A stretch of 64,000 nucleotides of DNA from Tuctoria greenei. Its lineage: Eukaryota > Streptophyta > Magnoliopsida > Poales > Poaceae. Positions within the stretch are counted from its first letter, which is position 1. Each line of letters opens with the position of its first letter. A program made the position numbers and the translations under genes. The stretch is from contig JAYESD010000001.1 in NCBI GenBank assembly GCA_036927565.1, forward strand, positions 281,181,560-281,245,559. Reading direction: 5' to 3'. The notes beneath the pieces are model-generated. The model made no database searches. It was not told where the DNA came from and saw only the letters and a program-made list of their open reading frames with translations. Positions 12,150-22,966 of this stretch are shown here, in pieces.

Positions 12150-12646
12150 TCAAGGATAGGCATGAAAGTCAATCAAATTGACTATGTCTTCCTCTTTGTC
12201 CAAATTGTCTTCGGGTTCTAAAAAGATCTTGAGACGGTGCCCATTTACTTTGAATAGATGACCTTCATCATTTTGGAGTGTAATTGCTCCATGAGATGAA
12301 GTATCTACCACAATATAGGGACCTTCCCATTTACTTTTTAGTTTCCCATGTCAAAAAGTTTGACTCTAGGGTTGAAAAGTAGGACTTTATCTCCAGGATT
12401 GAAATCCTTAGGCGTAATTCTTTTATTGTGCCACCTCTTGGTTTTTTCCTTATAGATCTTGGCACTATGATATGCCTTATCCCTCCATTCTTCCAGTTCA
12501 GAAATTTGCATTTTGCGCAACTTTCCAGCTTCGTGGAGATCCATGTTCCACTCCTTGATAGCCCAATACGCTCTATGTTTCAATTCTACGGGTAAATGAC
12601 AAGTTTTCTTGTAGACAATTTGGAAAGGTGACATTCCAATGGGTGT
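12150..12646 (-). pseudogene. pol: Gypsy G integrase C-terminus, frameshifted and truncated
   Basis: The minus strand reads TPIGMSPFQIVYKKTCHLPVE, then the C-terminal DNA-binding segment (KTKRWHNKRI and GDKVLLFNPRVKLF). After a frameshift near 12345 it continues KWEGPYIVV... and ...FKVNGHRLKIF, with a stop at 12150-12152. This is the C-terminal third of a Ty3/gypsy integrase of the Athila type, which joins element cDNA to host DNA. The catalytic core is absent because element A is inserted at 12647. Confidence 0.8.
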
Positions 12647-13537
12647 TGTCGGTACCCTGTGTACCGGATACCCCTTGGGATCGCAAAGATCACAAGGAAA
12701 TTCCATCTATCAGATTTGAAGACCTCCGAAGGCCCCACATGTCAGCCATAACCGGACCTGCTTCCCTGACACGATTAGTCCCAGGGCCGCCACGTGTATC
12801 ATAAGACCGGAGCTACCACCCACACATGGGAAAGCTCTGGACTTGATACCGGTATGGCACCCCCGGACCTAACCCCAGACAGAGGGAAGCTCCGGTACCG
12901 ACATGTGTCCAACAGCACCGAACCTACCCATCCACGACGGTAAGCTCCGGAGCTGCCACGTGTCTGAACCCCCGGACCTTCGACCTCAACAATCAGGCTG
13001 GTGGGCCCCCAATGGCTCAGACCTTCAAGGGGCAATCAAGGACTTCAAGACCCGATTAAGTGTGATTAATACTATATTAATGACACACGATCGGAAGGCC
13101 CTTAATACCAGTAATGACACTGTTAAGACCTGTTACAATGCTATTAAGGGTAATTAACCTCATTTATTGTGTATCAAACATTAGTAACCGTCGGGGCCAC
13201 ATGTCGGGCCACGCTAACTGTGTAATGACCGGTCCTTGTACTATAAAAGGACTGGTCGACGATACACAGAGGGACCTCTCTGGACTCTCTCTGACACACT
13301 CTGACGCTCTCTCAAAGCTCTCGAGACACTTACGCTCTCACACACATACTCACTCGCTCAATACAACATCAACACACCCCGTGGAGTAGGGTATTATGCT
13401 CAGGCGACCCGAACCACGTAAACCTCTGTGTCAATTTGCCACCATCTCTTGAATCTCTGCGCGCCCATTACCGAACTACAAACTCCACGAACTACTAACG
13501 GTAGTGTCAGGAGATCTGCCGGATTTACCCACCGACA
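12647..13537 (+). repeat. 5' LTR of gypsy A (891 bp)
   Basis: TG...CA ended (tgtcggtacc...accgaca) and alignable over its whole length with the B LTRs (22071-22929 and 46558-47416). It contains CTATAAAAGG at 13241-13250, a perfect AGCTCCGGAGCT at 12943-12954, and G-box cores CACGTG at 12791-12796 and 12957-12962. After the LTR, the sequence equivalent to B's primer-binding site has mutated to 'ctgccgcgccaggttgggg'. Confidence 0.88.
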
Positions 13538-13575
13538 GCTGCCGCGCCAGGTTGGGGGTGCCCGAGATTTTAAGA

Positions 13576-14172
13576 ATAGTGAACTCAGCTGCTGGATCAT
13601 CCAACGGCAACCTCACTACGCAACCAGCTGGAGGCAATCCCTCCAACATGCAACAACCAGCAGGAGCCGCGGCTCCAGCAGGAATCATGCCTCCGCCGCC
13701 ACCGCCTGCACCAGCAAATCAAGCTGGACAATGGGGCAGAGCATCCGCATCGGTCACGGTGTCGGCGAATAACAACAACCCCGAACACGCGCTCCATGCA
13801 GCGCGTGCTCTCCTCCAACGCCCACCACCTCCGGGTGCATCCCAGGGTGCAATGGAGCAGTGGAGGGCTGACGTGGAACACTTGGTTGCAGCAGCAGCGA
13901 TCGCATCAGCAACAAGGGTCCTCCCCCCATGGGGCAGGCCCCATCGCAGCATCGGACTTTGTCGGGCAGACTTGGTCTGCACGCTTCCCAAAATAGGAGG
14001 CGTGCTGCGTCTCAACAAGTTACGTCGTTGCCTCCCGGGGCGTGACGCACCCATATGGTAACCACGCTCTCAACTCACGACCTCCAGGCGGAGCTTGATA
14101 GCTGTTACCGTCAACAGGACAGCTGCGTCCATATCGAGCGTGCTCGTGAAAGGCGAGAGGCTTGGGATAGTC
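13576..14172 (+). pseudogene. gag: Gypsy A gag, N-terminal part
   Basis: It corresponds to the start of B gag (22967 onward): NSAAGSSNGN, a Pro-rich stretch (PPPPPPAPANQ) and HALHAARALLQRPPPPG. Here the start codon has become ATA. A frameshift near 13895 ends the similarity in that frame, although related DNA continues to the D insertion at 14173-14177. It is not functional. Confidence 0.8.
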
Positions 14173-14177
14173 CTGCT
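14173..14177. repeat. Target-site duplication of copia D (left copy)
   Basis: ctgct at 14173-14177 is repeated at 61230-61234, directly outside the TG...CA ends of element D. Removing D joins A's 'gatagtcctgct' to 'cccgaggg', which matches the uninterrupted text of B at 23556-23580. Confidence 0.95.
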
Positions 14178-15620
14178 TGTAAGTGCATCTAGGATATCTC
14201 TTGTGGGTTTTGGCTAATTGATGACAAACATATGAGATCCTAATGAAACTATTGAGATGATTGCAGGACAAACAAAGTGAAATAGCTTGGTGCACACAAA
14301 AAGGTGAAAAATGGAGTGGTGTCCAAAGAGGGATACTTTGATGGAGCTTGGAATATCAAATTAGATTTTAAATGTATAGGGAGTGTATGAAAGAGACACT
14401 CCAAGAGCTCACAACTTTGCGCAGGGGTAAGAACTTTAAAATTAACCTAACTTTCACAATGAACCAGACTAGTCCGATCATGGACCGGACTAGTCTCTTA
14501 CACTTTCTGGAGTCTCCCCTCTCAGGAGACCGGACTAGTCCGTGTGTCCACCGGACTAGTCCATTGAACTTTCTGGAGTCTCTCATATCGGGAGACCGGA
14601 CTAGTCCGTATGTCCACCGGACTAGTCCGTTGAACTTTCTGGAGTCTTCCTTCTGTGGAGACCGGACTAGTCCACGGACTAGTCCGTTGAACTTTCTGGA
14701 GTCCACATTCACACAGCACCGGACTAGTCCGAGCTTGGACCAGAGTAGTCCGCCAGTCTTTCTGGACTTTGAGTTACATTGTGACCGGACAAGTCCGGAC
14801 TTGCACCGGACTAGTCCGGTATTTGGGTTTTTCAATGGTAACTTTTTAGAAACCATATAAATAGAGAATCCACGGCCTTCCAAACAACATACACGTCAAA
14901 TACTGCTGAAAACACAAACCCTAGTGCTGCCACTTTGTCCCAAGAGCCCAAAACACATCTCCCCACACATCTAAGGTGCAAAAAGAGTCAAATCATTAGA
15001 ACACTTGGATTCGGGATTGGGAGATCGTCGTTCCTTCATTGCGAGCTCTTGGGGTTTGATCTTTCTACACTTATACTCTGCATTGTAATAATTTCAAGTT
15101 TATTTGATCGCCTGTTTTGTTGTAACTCTCATGGGAGCCCTCAACGTGTGAGGTTGCCCCACAAACTCGGTGATTACCCGTGATAGTGGAATCAAGTCGC
15201 CCTTCGTGGTGACTTGAAGAGGGAAAGGGTTGGAGACCCGACTCTGTGTGAGCTTCCTCAACGAGGACGTAGATCTCGTGATGAGATCGAACCTTGGTAA
15301 AAATTCGGTTGTCTCTTGTGCCTCATTTACTTTACTTTTTGTTCACTAGATCACTTGATTGCTAAACAACAATTTAAGTTGCTTGCAAGTCTTCACGTGC
15401 ATTCATACACTAATCTTAAATCAAAGAATCTGTAGTTCTCATTTCCGCTGCTAGAAGAACCTAGTTTCCCAAACAACACTTAATCAATTCACATATTTCA
15501 GCACACCGGACTAGTCTGCCCACATAACCGGACTAGTCCGGTCAATCAAGTTTTTGACAACTCTATTAAGTGTGCAGGAAATTCAAAAGGCCTATTCACC
15601 CCCCCTCTAGGCCACGTTCA
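14178..15620 (+). repeat. 5' LTR of copia D (1443 bp)
   Basis: Starts tgtaagtgcatctagg and ends ctaggccacgttca. It matches the 3' LTR at 59785-61229 over the full length with scattered substitutions and poly-C length differences (seven versus ten C). The C-rich run just before its end fits the conserved integrase-signal region reported for Sireviruses. Confidence 0.93.
14465..14864 (+). promoter_or_regulatory. Copia D LTR promoter: box array and TATA
   Basis: About seventeen copies of ACCGGACTAGTCCG or close variants lie between 14465 and 14822, followed by TATAAATAG at 14856-14864. Part of the array is a higher-order tandem repeat of about 60-65 bp that holds two boxes plus 'ttgaactttctggagtct'. 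The same arrangement is in the 3' LTR (60068-60430, TATA at 60462-60470). Two more boxes lie near the LTR end at 15505-15542. Confidence 0.75.
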
Positions 15621-15622
15621 AT

Positions 15623-15634
15623 TGGTATCAGAGC
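15623..15634 (+). other. Primer-binding site of copia D
   Basis: TGGTATCAGAGC, the exact complement of the 3' end of plant initiator Met-tRNA, begins two bases after the LTR. It primes minus-strand cDNA synthesis. Confidence 0.92.
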
Positions 15635-15674
15635 AAGGTTCTCCACCAACGAGACTCACATCTCGGAGAGATCA

Positions 15675-17945
15675 ATGGCCTCTGAGAAGAACAACGATAT
15701 CTTGAAGATGAACATCAATGAGGAGGAACAAGAAGCTAAAGCCTTCGATGTGCTGAAAGAAACCCCACATGATGATGAAGAAGTGCGACAACTAAAGGCA
15801 CTCCTGAGAAAGAGACTTCTAGGACAAAAAGGAAAAGAAGAAGAGAAGACGACGGGTAGTGGTCATCACGACTACTCCCGACATCCTTACAACTACAACC
15901 GTCTCAATTCAAACAATCACTATCTCTCCATTCCTATGTGAAAGCCTCCACAGTTTGACGGAAGTGACTACACCATGTGGAAGTACAACATGAAGATGCA
16001 TCTAATATCCCTGAATCCTAGTCTGTGGCACATCGTTTGCACTGGCATAGATATCCCGGACACGGGTGAGGAACTCACTCCAGAACAAGAACAAGAGATT
16101 CACAGAAATGCACAAGCCGTCGCCGTGATCACATCATCACTAAGTAGAGAAGAATTCACCAAGATCGATGGTTTAGAAAGTGCAAAAGAAATCTGGGATA
16201 CACTTAAGACAGCTCACGAAGGAAATAGGTCGGTTCGTGAAGCTAAAATTGAGATGCTTGAAGGATAGTTGGGGAGATTTGCTATTGAAGAAGGCGAATC
16301 ACCTCAAGACATGTACAACCGGATCAAGGCACTCATCAACAAAATTTGTGCCTATAGAAGTAAGAAATGGACGGATCACGAGGTGGTCAAAAGAATGATT
16401 AGAGCCTTCATGCCAAGGAATGTCACACTCTGCTCAATGATTAGAGAGAGCCCCAGATTTCACAAAATGACTCCGGATGAGTTATTGGGGAAGATCATAA
16501 ATCATGAAATGATGGAGAAAGAGACTGAATACGTCAAAGACTTAGCCAAACTCACCTCTTCCAAAAAGAAGGAAGTTGCTCTCAAAGCAACGTGTAGACA
16601 CAAACTCAAAGAAACTCATGAAGACCAAGACGATGGGCATACAAGCGACGAGAGCACTGATCTTGATGATGAAGAAATGGTACTATTTATCAAGAAGTTC
16701 AAACGCATGATGAAAAGAAGACACGACAAAAATTCAAATGAAGGCAAAAGCAAGGATAAAGGAAAATCCAAGGCTTGACGCACTTGCTACAACTGCGGAG
16801 AGTATGGTCACTTCATGGTAGACTGCCCCTATGAAGAAAATAAAAAGAAGAAGGAAACAAGACCTCAAGAAAAGAAAAATTTTAGAAAAAGGAGACAAGC
16901 CCATCAAGCTCATATTGGCAAGGAGTGGGACTCAAACGACGAGTCCTCCTCCGATGAAGAAGAAGAGATAGCCACTATCGTTCTCAAGAAACCTACTATG
17001 AAAGCCACACTCTTCCCAAACATGGGAGGACGAGATATGAACAACCACACTTGCCTTATGGCTAAGGAAGGCAAGAAAAAGGTATGACTCACTCCTCCTA
17101 CACTAAATTCCTCTATTGATGACTTTGATAGCTCTAGTGATAATGAAGAAATGTTTAGAGGACTAAGTAAAATTGCTTTAAAGAAAATGGAAATGTTGTC
17201 GAATGAAATCTTTGAAAAGGAGGAACTTCTTAACCGACAAGAATATATGTTCATCCATGAAAGGAAGAGATATCAAGAAGTTGAAAAGCTTCTCGAGCTT
17301 GAAAGAGAGAAGAATGAGTCGCTTGAGGTTGAGCTAGCCTTGAGTAAGGAAACTTACTCAAAGCTAGAAGACTCGCATATTGCAATCAAGTAAGAACTTG
17401 CTAACTTGTCAAAAGTTAACAAGATCCTTGAGGTGCAAGTTGAGTCGCTCAAGCAAAGTGACTCCTCTTCCTCCAAGAGCTCTTCCTCCAAAGATATGAG
17501 TTCGACAACAATCGGAACATGCACTTGCTCTAGTAAGAAGAATGTTATCTCTAATACTTCAACTTCTCATAATATGCATGCCTCTCCAAGCGGCATCTTT
17601 GATAAGGAGAAGATCAAATACGCACGCAGTGCATATATGGTCACTGGACCTCCTAATGTCAAAGATGGCCTTGGTTTTGACAGGAACAAACACATGTCTA
17701 CTCCTAATCATGCTAAGAATAGAATTGTCTTTGTTAAGGAAAAATCCCATGAATCTGATTTAGAAATATTGTTTCGTACATTTGATGCTTCCTATGTTCT
17801 TATGAAAGCCAAACATGGAAAAGTCATTGCTAAATATACAGGGCCACGCCACAAGAACTTGAAAACTTGTGTGTGGGTGCCCAAGACTCTTGTGACTAAC
17901 CTAAGAGGACCCAAGCAAACTTGGGTACCTAAAACCAAAGAATAA
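15675..17945 (+). pseudogene. gag: Copia D gag, several in-frame stops
   Basis: Capsid/nucleocapsid gene starting at the ATG at 15675 (MASEKNNDILKM). Recognisable parts are the copia gag core (DYTMWKYNMKMHLISLNP), FHKMTPDELLGKIINHE, the zinc knuckle CYNCGEYGHFMVDCP near 16790, a Lys/Glu-rich coiled coil near 17150-17400, and the terminal WVPKTKE before TAA at 17943-17945. Premature stops end at 15941, 16268, 16778, 17087 and 17393; most leave the frame unchanged, so decay is mainly by substitution. Thirteen bases after TAA comes a pyrimidine-rich tract ending in CAG, directly before the protease frame. Confidence 0.9.
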
Positions 17946-17958
17946 TTCTTTTTTGCAG

Positions 17959-20943
17959 GCTTACTCCTCCGGTGGATCTAAATGGGTGATGGATAGCGGA
18001 TGCACAAATCACATGACCGGAGAGAGAGGTATGTTTGTGGAGTACAAGTATAACAAGGATCCAAGTGAAGGCATATACTTCGGAGACAACAGCCAAGGAA
18101 AGGTCCTTGGTAGCGGTAACATTGAAATATCCTCTCAACACACCTTATCTAATGTTTCACATGTAGATTCTCTAGATTATAACCTTTTGTCAATATCTCA
18201 ACTATGCGACAAAGGTTACAATTGTTTATTCACTAATGAGGGTGTCACTATTTTTAGAAGAAGCGATGGCTCAATTGCATTCAAGGGAATGTTGAAGGGC
18301 AAGATTTATCTTGTTGACTTCAACAAAGATAAAGCCGAACTCAACACTTGCTTGGTTGCTAAGACCAACATGGGATGGCTGTGGCATAGACGGCTAGCCC
18401 AGGTTGGAATGAGAAATCTGCAGAAACTTCTAAAAGGTGGTCACATCTATGGTCTTAAGGATGTGGTTTTTGAAAAAGACAGGCCTTGCAGCGCTTGTCA
18501 AGCAGCAAAACAAGTCGGAGCACCATACGCCGCCAAGAATGTGATGACTACTGCAAGACCGCTGGAACTCCTCCACATGGATCTCTTTGGTCCAATTTCG
18601 TACATCAGCATCGGCGGTAACAAATACGGTTTAGTAATTGTTGATGATTTTTCAAGATTTATCTGGGTATTTTTCTTGTATGATAAATCAGAAACTCAGG
18701 GAATCCTCAAGAAGTTTCTGAAAAGAGCTCAGAACGAATTCTCACCAACCATAAAGAACATCAGAAGTGACAACGGGACAGAATTCAAGAACCTCCAAGT
18801 TGAAGATTATCTTGATGAAGAAGGAATAAAGCATGAGTTCTCGGCACCCTACTCCCCTCAACAAAATGGAGTGGCCGAAAGGAAGAACAGAACATTGATC
18901 AAAATGACAAGAACTATGTTGGATGAATACAAGACGTCAGATCGATTTTGGGCAGAAGCGGTGAACACCGCTTGTCATGCCACAAATCGGTTGTACCTCC
19001 ACCGACTACTAAAGAAAACTCCATATGAGCTCCTTACCGGTAAAAAGCCTAATGTTTCTTATTTCAAAGTCTTTGGATGTAAATGTTTTATTCTGAACAA
19101 GAAACCGAGGGCCTCGAAGTTAGCTTTGAAGTCCGATGAAGGGTTCTTTCTCGATTATGAATCGAATGCCTACGCCTATCATGTCTTTAATAAGGTGTCT
19201 GGCCTTGTTGAAGTAGCACGTGACGTAGTGTTCGATGAATCTAACGGCTCACAAGTGGAGCAAGTTGATAAGTGTGTGCTAGATAAGAGGAAGCTCCATA
19301 TGAAGCACTGAAGAAAATGGGACTTGGTGATATCTTACCACAAGAGCGAACTTTCAACTCAAATGCACAAGATGAACTTCAACACGGAGGCAATGATCAT
19401 GGGGGAGCTCTTTCACAAGATCAAGATGAGGAAAATCAAGAATATCAAGATAATCATGGGAGCAATGATCTAGGGGGAGACAATGAACATGAAGATAATG
19501 AAGGACAAGCAACTACACAAGTTCCACAACCAAGAGTACATCAGAGCGTGCAAAGAGACCATCTTGTCAACAATATCATTGGAGATATTGCTAAGGGAGT
19601 AACTACTAGATCTCGAGTTGCAAATTTATGTGAATACTATTCTTTTGTGTATTTTCTGGAACCATACAGGGTAGAAGAAGCCTTAAGGGATCCAGACTGG
19701 GTGATGGCGATGCAAGAGGAGTTGAACAACTTCAAAAGAAATGAAGTGTGGGAGCTGGTGGAGAGACCAAGGGCGAACATCGTCGGAACCAAATGGGTCT
19801 TTCAAAACAAGCAAGATGAGCATGGAGTAGTAACAAGAAATAAAGCGAGATTGGTGGCCAAGGGCTATTCTCAGGTCGAAGGTTTGGACTTCGATGAAAC
19901 TTTCGCTCCTGTAGCTAGACTTGAGTCCATCCGCATTTTATTCGCATATGCTACTCACCATAATTTTAAGCTGTATCAAATGGACGTCAAAAGCGCTTTC
20001 TTAAATGGTCCAATCAAGGAGGAAGTTTATGTGGAGCAGCCACCAGGATTCGAAGACCAAGAGTATCCCAATCATGTCTACAAACTGTGTAAGGCTCTCT
20101 ATGGCCTCAAACAAGCTCCTCGAGCTTGGTACGAGTGCCTTAGAGATTTTCTGACTCAAAATGGATTGAAAATTGGTAAAGTTGACTATACACTTTTGAC
20201 TAAACATTGTGATGATCATCTATTCGTATGTCAAATTTATATTGATGACATTATCTTTGGATCCACTAACAAATCTTTCTGTGAAGAATTTAGCAAAATT
20301 ATGACATATAGGTTCGAGATGTCAATGATAGGCGAATTGAAGTTCTTCTTGGGATTCCAAGTGAAGCAACTAAGAGAAGGTACATTAATAAGCCAAACCA
20401 AATAGACACAGGACATTCTCAAGAAATTCAATATGGACAAAGCCAAGCCCATCAAGACACCAATGGCCATTAACGAACATCTCGACCTCAATGAAGACGG
20501 TCCAAATGTGGACCAGAAGGTATATCGGTCCATGATCGACTCCTTACTTTATTTATGTGCATCTAGGCCGGATATTATGCTTAGTGTTTGCTTGTGTGCA
20601 AGGTTTCAAGTTGCACCTAAAGAGTGTCACTTAATTGTTGCAAAAAGAATCCTAAGGTATCTTGTGCACACACCCAACTTGGGCATTTGGTGTCCCAAAG
20701 GATCCAAGTTTAACTTGATAGGGTATTCCGACACCGACTATGCAGGATGCAAAGTCGATAGAAAGAGCACGTCAGGGACTTGTCAATTTCTTGGTAGGTC
20801 CCTAGTTTCTTGGTCATCTAAAAAGCAAAACTCCATTGCTCTTTCCACAGTGGAAGCAGAGTATGTTGCAGCCGGTAGTTGTTGTGCACAACTGCTTTGG
20901 ATGCGACAGACTCTTTGGGACTACGGCTACAATCTTAGCCATA
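17959..20943 (+). pseudogene. pol: Copia D pol, 5' part (protease to RNase H)
   Basis: Contains protease VMDSGCTNHMTG, the GAG-pre-integrase region, integrase (LLHMDLFGP, SDNGTEFKN and QQNGVAERKN) and RT with YIDD (near 20240). It also has the first part of RNase H, with KSTSGTCQFLGRSLVSWSS and a changed STVEAEY. The integrase zinc finger reads LWHRRLAQVGM where F and C have His at the Q, so a zinc ligand is lost. A frameshift lies near 19285 and a stop at 20403-20405 (TAG for the Tyr of F's SQTKYTQ). Gypsy E is inserted after the codons for SHIP, and the reading resumes at 56771. Confidence 0.92.
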
Positions 20944-20948
20944 TCCCG
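20944..20948. repeat. Target-site duplication of gypsy E (left copy)
   Basis: tcccg at 20944-20948 is repeated at 56766-56770, just outside the LTR ends of E. It interrupts the RNase H codons of copia D. Confidence 0.95.
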
Positions 20949-22070
20949 TGTGACGCCCGGTTCCAAAAAATGAACCAAGCTAACGCATACGTGTGCCCAG
21001 GATGTTCATCACACATACACGAGTGCAATCACAAATGATATACAGATAATTACCACAGAACAAGATTAATTAACCAAATTTTATTACACAAACCAGATTA
21101 TCCTCGAATACAAGCACTAATGAATATTAATGACAAGTTCAACTAATGCAGTGGAAATAAACTAATTAAGCAAACTAAGCAACTAAGCAGCATAAGTGAT
21201 AGGGTATGTATGCGCAGCTCCAATCAACACCACAGGCAAAGCTGACGGTAGACACGGCCTAGAACTCCGCATTATCACCATTAAACTCCCAATCCTGACC
21301 TGCAACTGTTGGGTGGGGGATTGCAAGAGTGAGTACATGTCGTACTCAGCAAGTGTGGAAAGTATGACATGTGGCTGATTCAAATGATGACAATAATAAT
21401 GGCAAAGTGCTGAAAAGTACAGTAAAACATTTGAAAAGCAATATATCATATGTATGTGAAGTAAACCCATCATAATCATAAGTAATATCATAATACCAGT
21501 CCATAATTCACCATCCTCATCCATAATTCCAGATTTCACCATTTTCCAATAACCATATTCAATACCAGAAATTAAACCATAACCTTCAATAACAATTATC
21601 AAACAATAACCATCCCAATTACCAATTTCCCTCTAATCATGTAGGTCATCCAGGCGCTCATAACCGGGAGCACGGCTATCATGATAGTTTTAATAGACTC
21701 TGCAGAGTTTGTACCTCTTTACCCACGTGTTTGTGATTTCATCACCCGTCGGCGACTAAAGAACCTCCCTCATGCCAATTACACTTCCTTTGGTGTATGG
21801 CCAAGAGATCACAAAATAGCCTTTACAAAGGGATTACTAGCCTATTTAGACCCCACTGAGGTTTCACCGGTGGCGATGCCTCCAACTGAGCACATCTTCA
21901 ACCAAGGGCCCCCTCTTGAGCCATTCGGATCCTAGGGTAGTCCCACAAATCATCAACAAACTCATTCCGACTACCCCTTCGCCGAGCATCCACAATGGTC
22001 CAAATAGAACTGGCAAAGCCCTAATTAATCAGCTATGCAGCACCCATACTTGGCCTCGTGGTGGCACTGT
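20949..22070 (-). repeat. 3' LTR of gypsy E, first segment
   Basis: Matches the right LTR from 53947 onward (tgtgacgcccggttcc...) up to 'gtggcactgt', where gypsy B is inserted. The last five bases, actgt, are the target-site duplication of B. Short ORFs such as 21681-21935 recur in the other LTR copy (54674-55000), but they simply reflect LTR identity and have no recognisable product. Confidence 0.93.
22066..22070. repeat. Target-site duplication of gypsy B (left copy)
   Basis: actgt at 22066-22070 is repeated at 47417-47421. The uninterrupted LTR copy reads 'ggcactgtagtcctgg' at 55054-55069, confirming the empty site. Confidence 0.96.
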
Positions 22071-22929
22071 TGTCGATACCCTGGAAACCGTACACCCCTT
22101 GAGGTTACAAAGATATCAAGGAAAAGTCACCCACTTGATTTGATGACCTTCGGAGGCCCACATGTCAGATGTAACCGGACCCGCTTCTCCAACATGGTTA
22201 ATCCCAGGGTCGCCACGTGTACTATCAAACCAGAGCTACCGCCCACAAGGGGGAAGCTCCGGGCCATGTACCGAAATGGCACCTCCGGACTTAACCCCAG
22301 ACCGAGAGAAGCTCCGGACCTGACACATGTCAGGTAGCTCCGGAGCTTCCTGTTTCCCACAGTATGCTCCGGAGCTGCCACGTGTCCACCCGTCGGAGCT
22401 TCAGCCTCTGACCTCCGGAAGACTTCATAACGGCTCCGAATCTTCAAAGGGGAATCAAGGACTTCAAGACTCGATTAAGTGTCATTAATACCATATTAAT
22501 GACACACGGTCGGATGACCTTAATTACCAGTAACGGTGTTGTCAAAGCCCATTACCCAGTCATTAAGGGCAATTAAACTTGTTGAATGAATATCAATACT
22601 AGTAACCGTCGGGGCCACATGTCGGGCCAGGTTAACTTGTAACGGCCTGCCCTTGTACTATAAAAGGACAGGCCGACGACGGACTCTACAGGTTGAGTGA
22701 CGCAACACACGCACCATAGACACTCAACACAAGCTCATACAGCTAATACAACACCAACACACCCGTGGAGTAGGGTATTACACTCAGGCGGCCCGAACCA
22801 CGTAAACTCTTGTGTCTCCTGCATCATTTACTATTCACCTTCTCGAATCTCTGCGCGCCCACACCGAACATCAAACTCCTCTAACACTTTAGTAGTGCCG
22901 GGAGATCTGCCGGTTCTAAACCACCGACA
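22071..22929 (+). repeat. 5' LTR of gypsy B (859 bp)
   Basis: TG...CA ends (tgtcgatacc...accgaca), equal in length to the 3' LTR. It contains AGCTCCGGAGCT at 22336-22347, GCTCCGGAGC at 22366-22375, CACGTG at 22214-22219 and 22379-22384, and CTATAAAAGG at 22658-22667. The palindromes lie about 290-320 bp upstream of the TATA box. Confidence 0.93.
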
Positions 22930-22930
22930 G

Positions 22931-22949
22931 TTGGCGCGCCAGGTAGGGG
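22931..22949 (+). other. Primer-binding site of gypsy B
   Basis: The sequence ttggcgcgccaggtagggg starts two bases after the LTR. It is not the initiator-Met site used by elements C-F; I do not assign the tRNA. Confidence 0.7.
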
Positions 22950-22966
22950 CGCCTGAGATTTTGAGA

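Larger units (their letters stand above)
9269..12646 (-). mobile_element. Gypsy element G (Athila-like), 3' part
   Basis: Minus-strand Ty3/gypsy relic consisting of the C-terminal part of integrase (12646-12150), a long 3' internal region and the 3' LTR (10504-9269). It is cut at 12646/12647 by the LTR of Tat-type element A, so the rest of G must lie beyond 64000. The integrase tail and the purine-rich 'gtgtgaggga' before the LTR fit the Athila lineage. This is the outermost shell of the nest. Confidence 0.7.

Noticed and set aside
13428..14061. Overlapping plus-strand ORFs before the D insertion as a host gene
   Set aside because: One frame aligns with gag of gypsy B; the others are shadows, and the element has lost its start codon.
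14465..14822. CRISPR-like array of short palindromic repeats with spacers
   Set aside because: Repeats are 12-14 bp and degenerate, spacers are themselves repeated, the array lies inside an LTR in a plant genome, and no cas genes exist.
14368..14883. Repetitive ORFs on both strands (units like DRTSP..VHRTSPLNFLES)
   Set aside because: They are translations of the LTR box array, recur in the 3' LTR with breaks, and have no independent support as protein.
15621..15634. tRNA gene next to the copia D LTR
   Set aside because: Only the 12-14 bases complementary to the initiator-Met-tRNA 3' end are present; it is a primer-binding site, not a gene.
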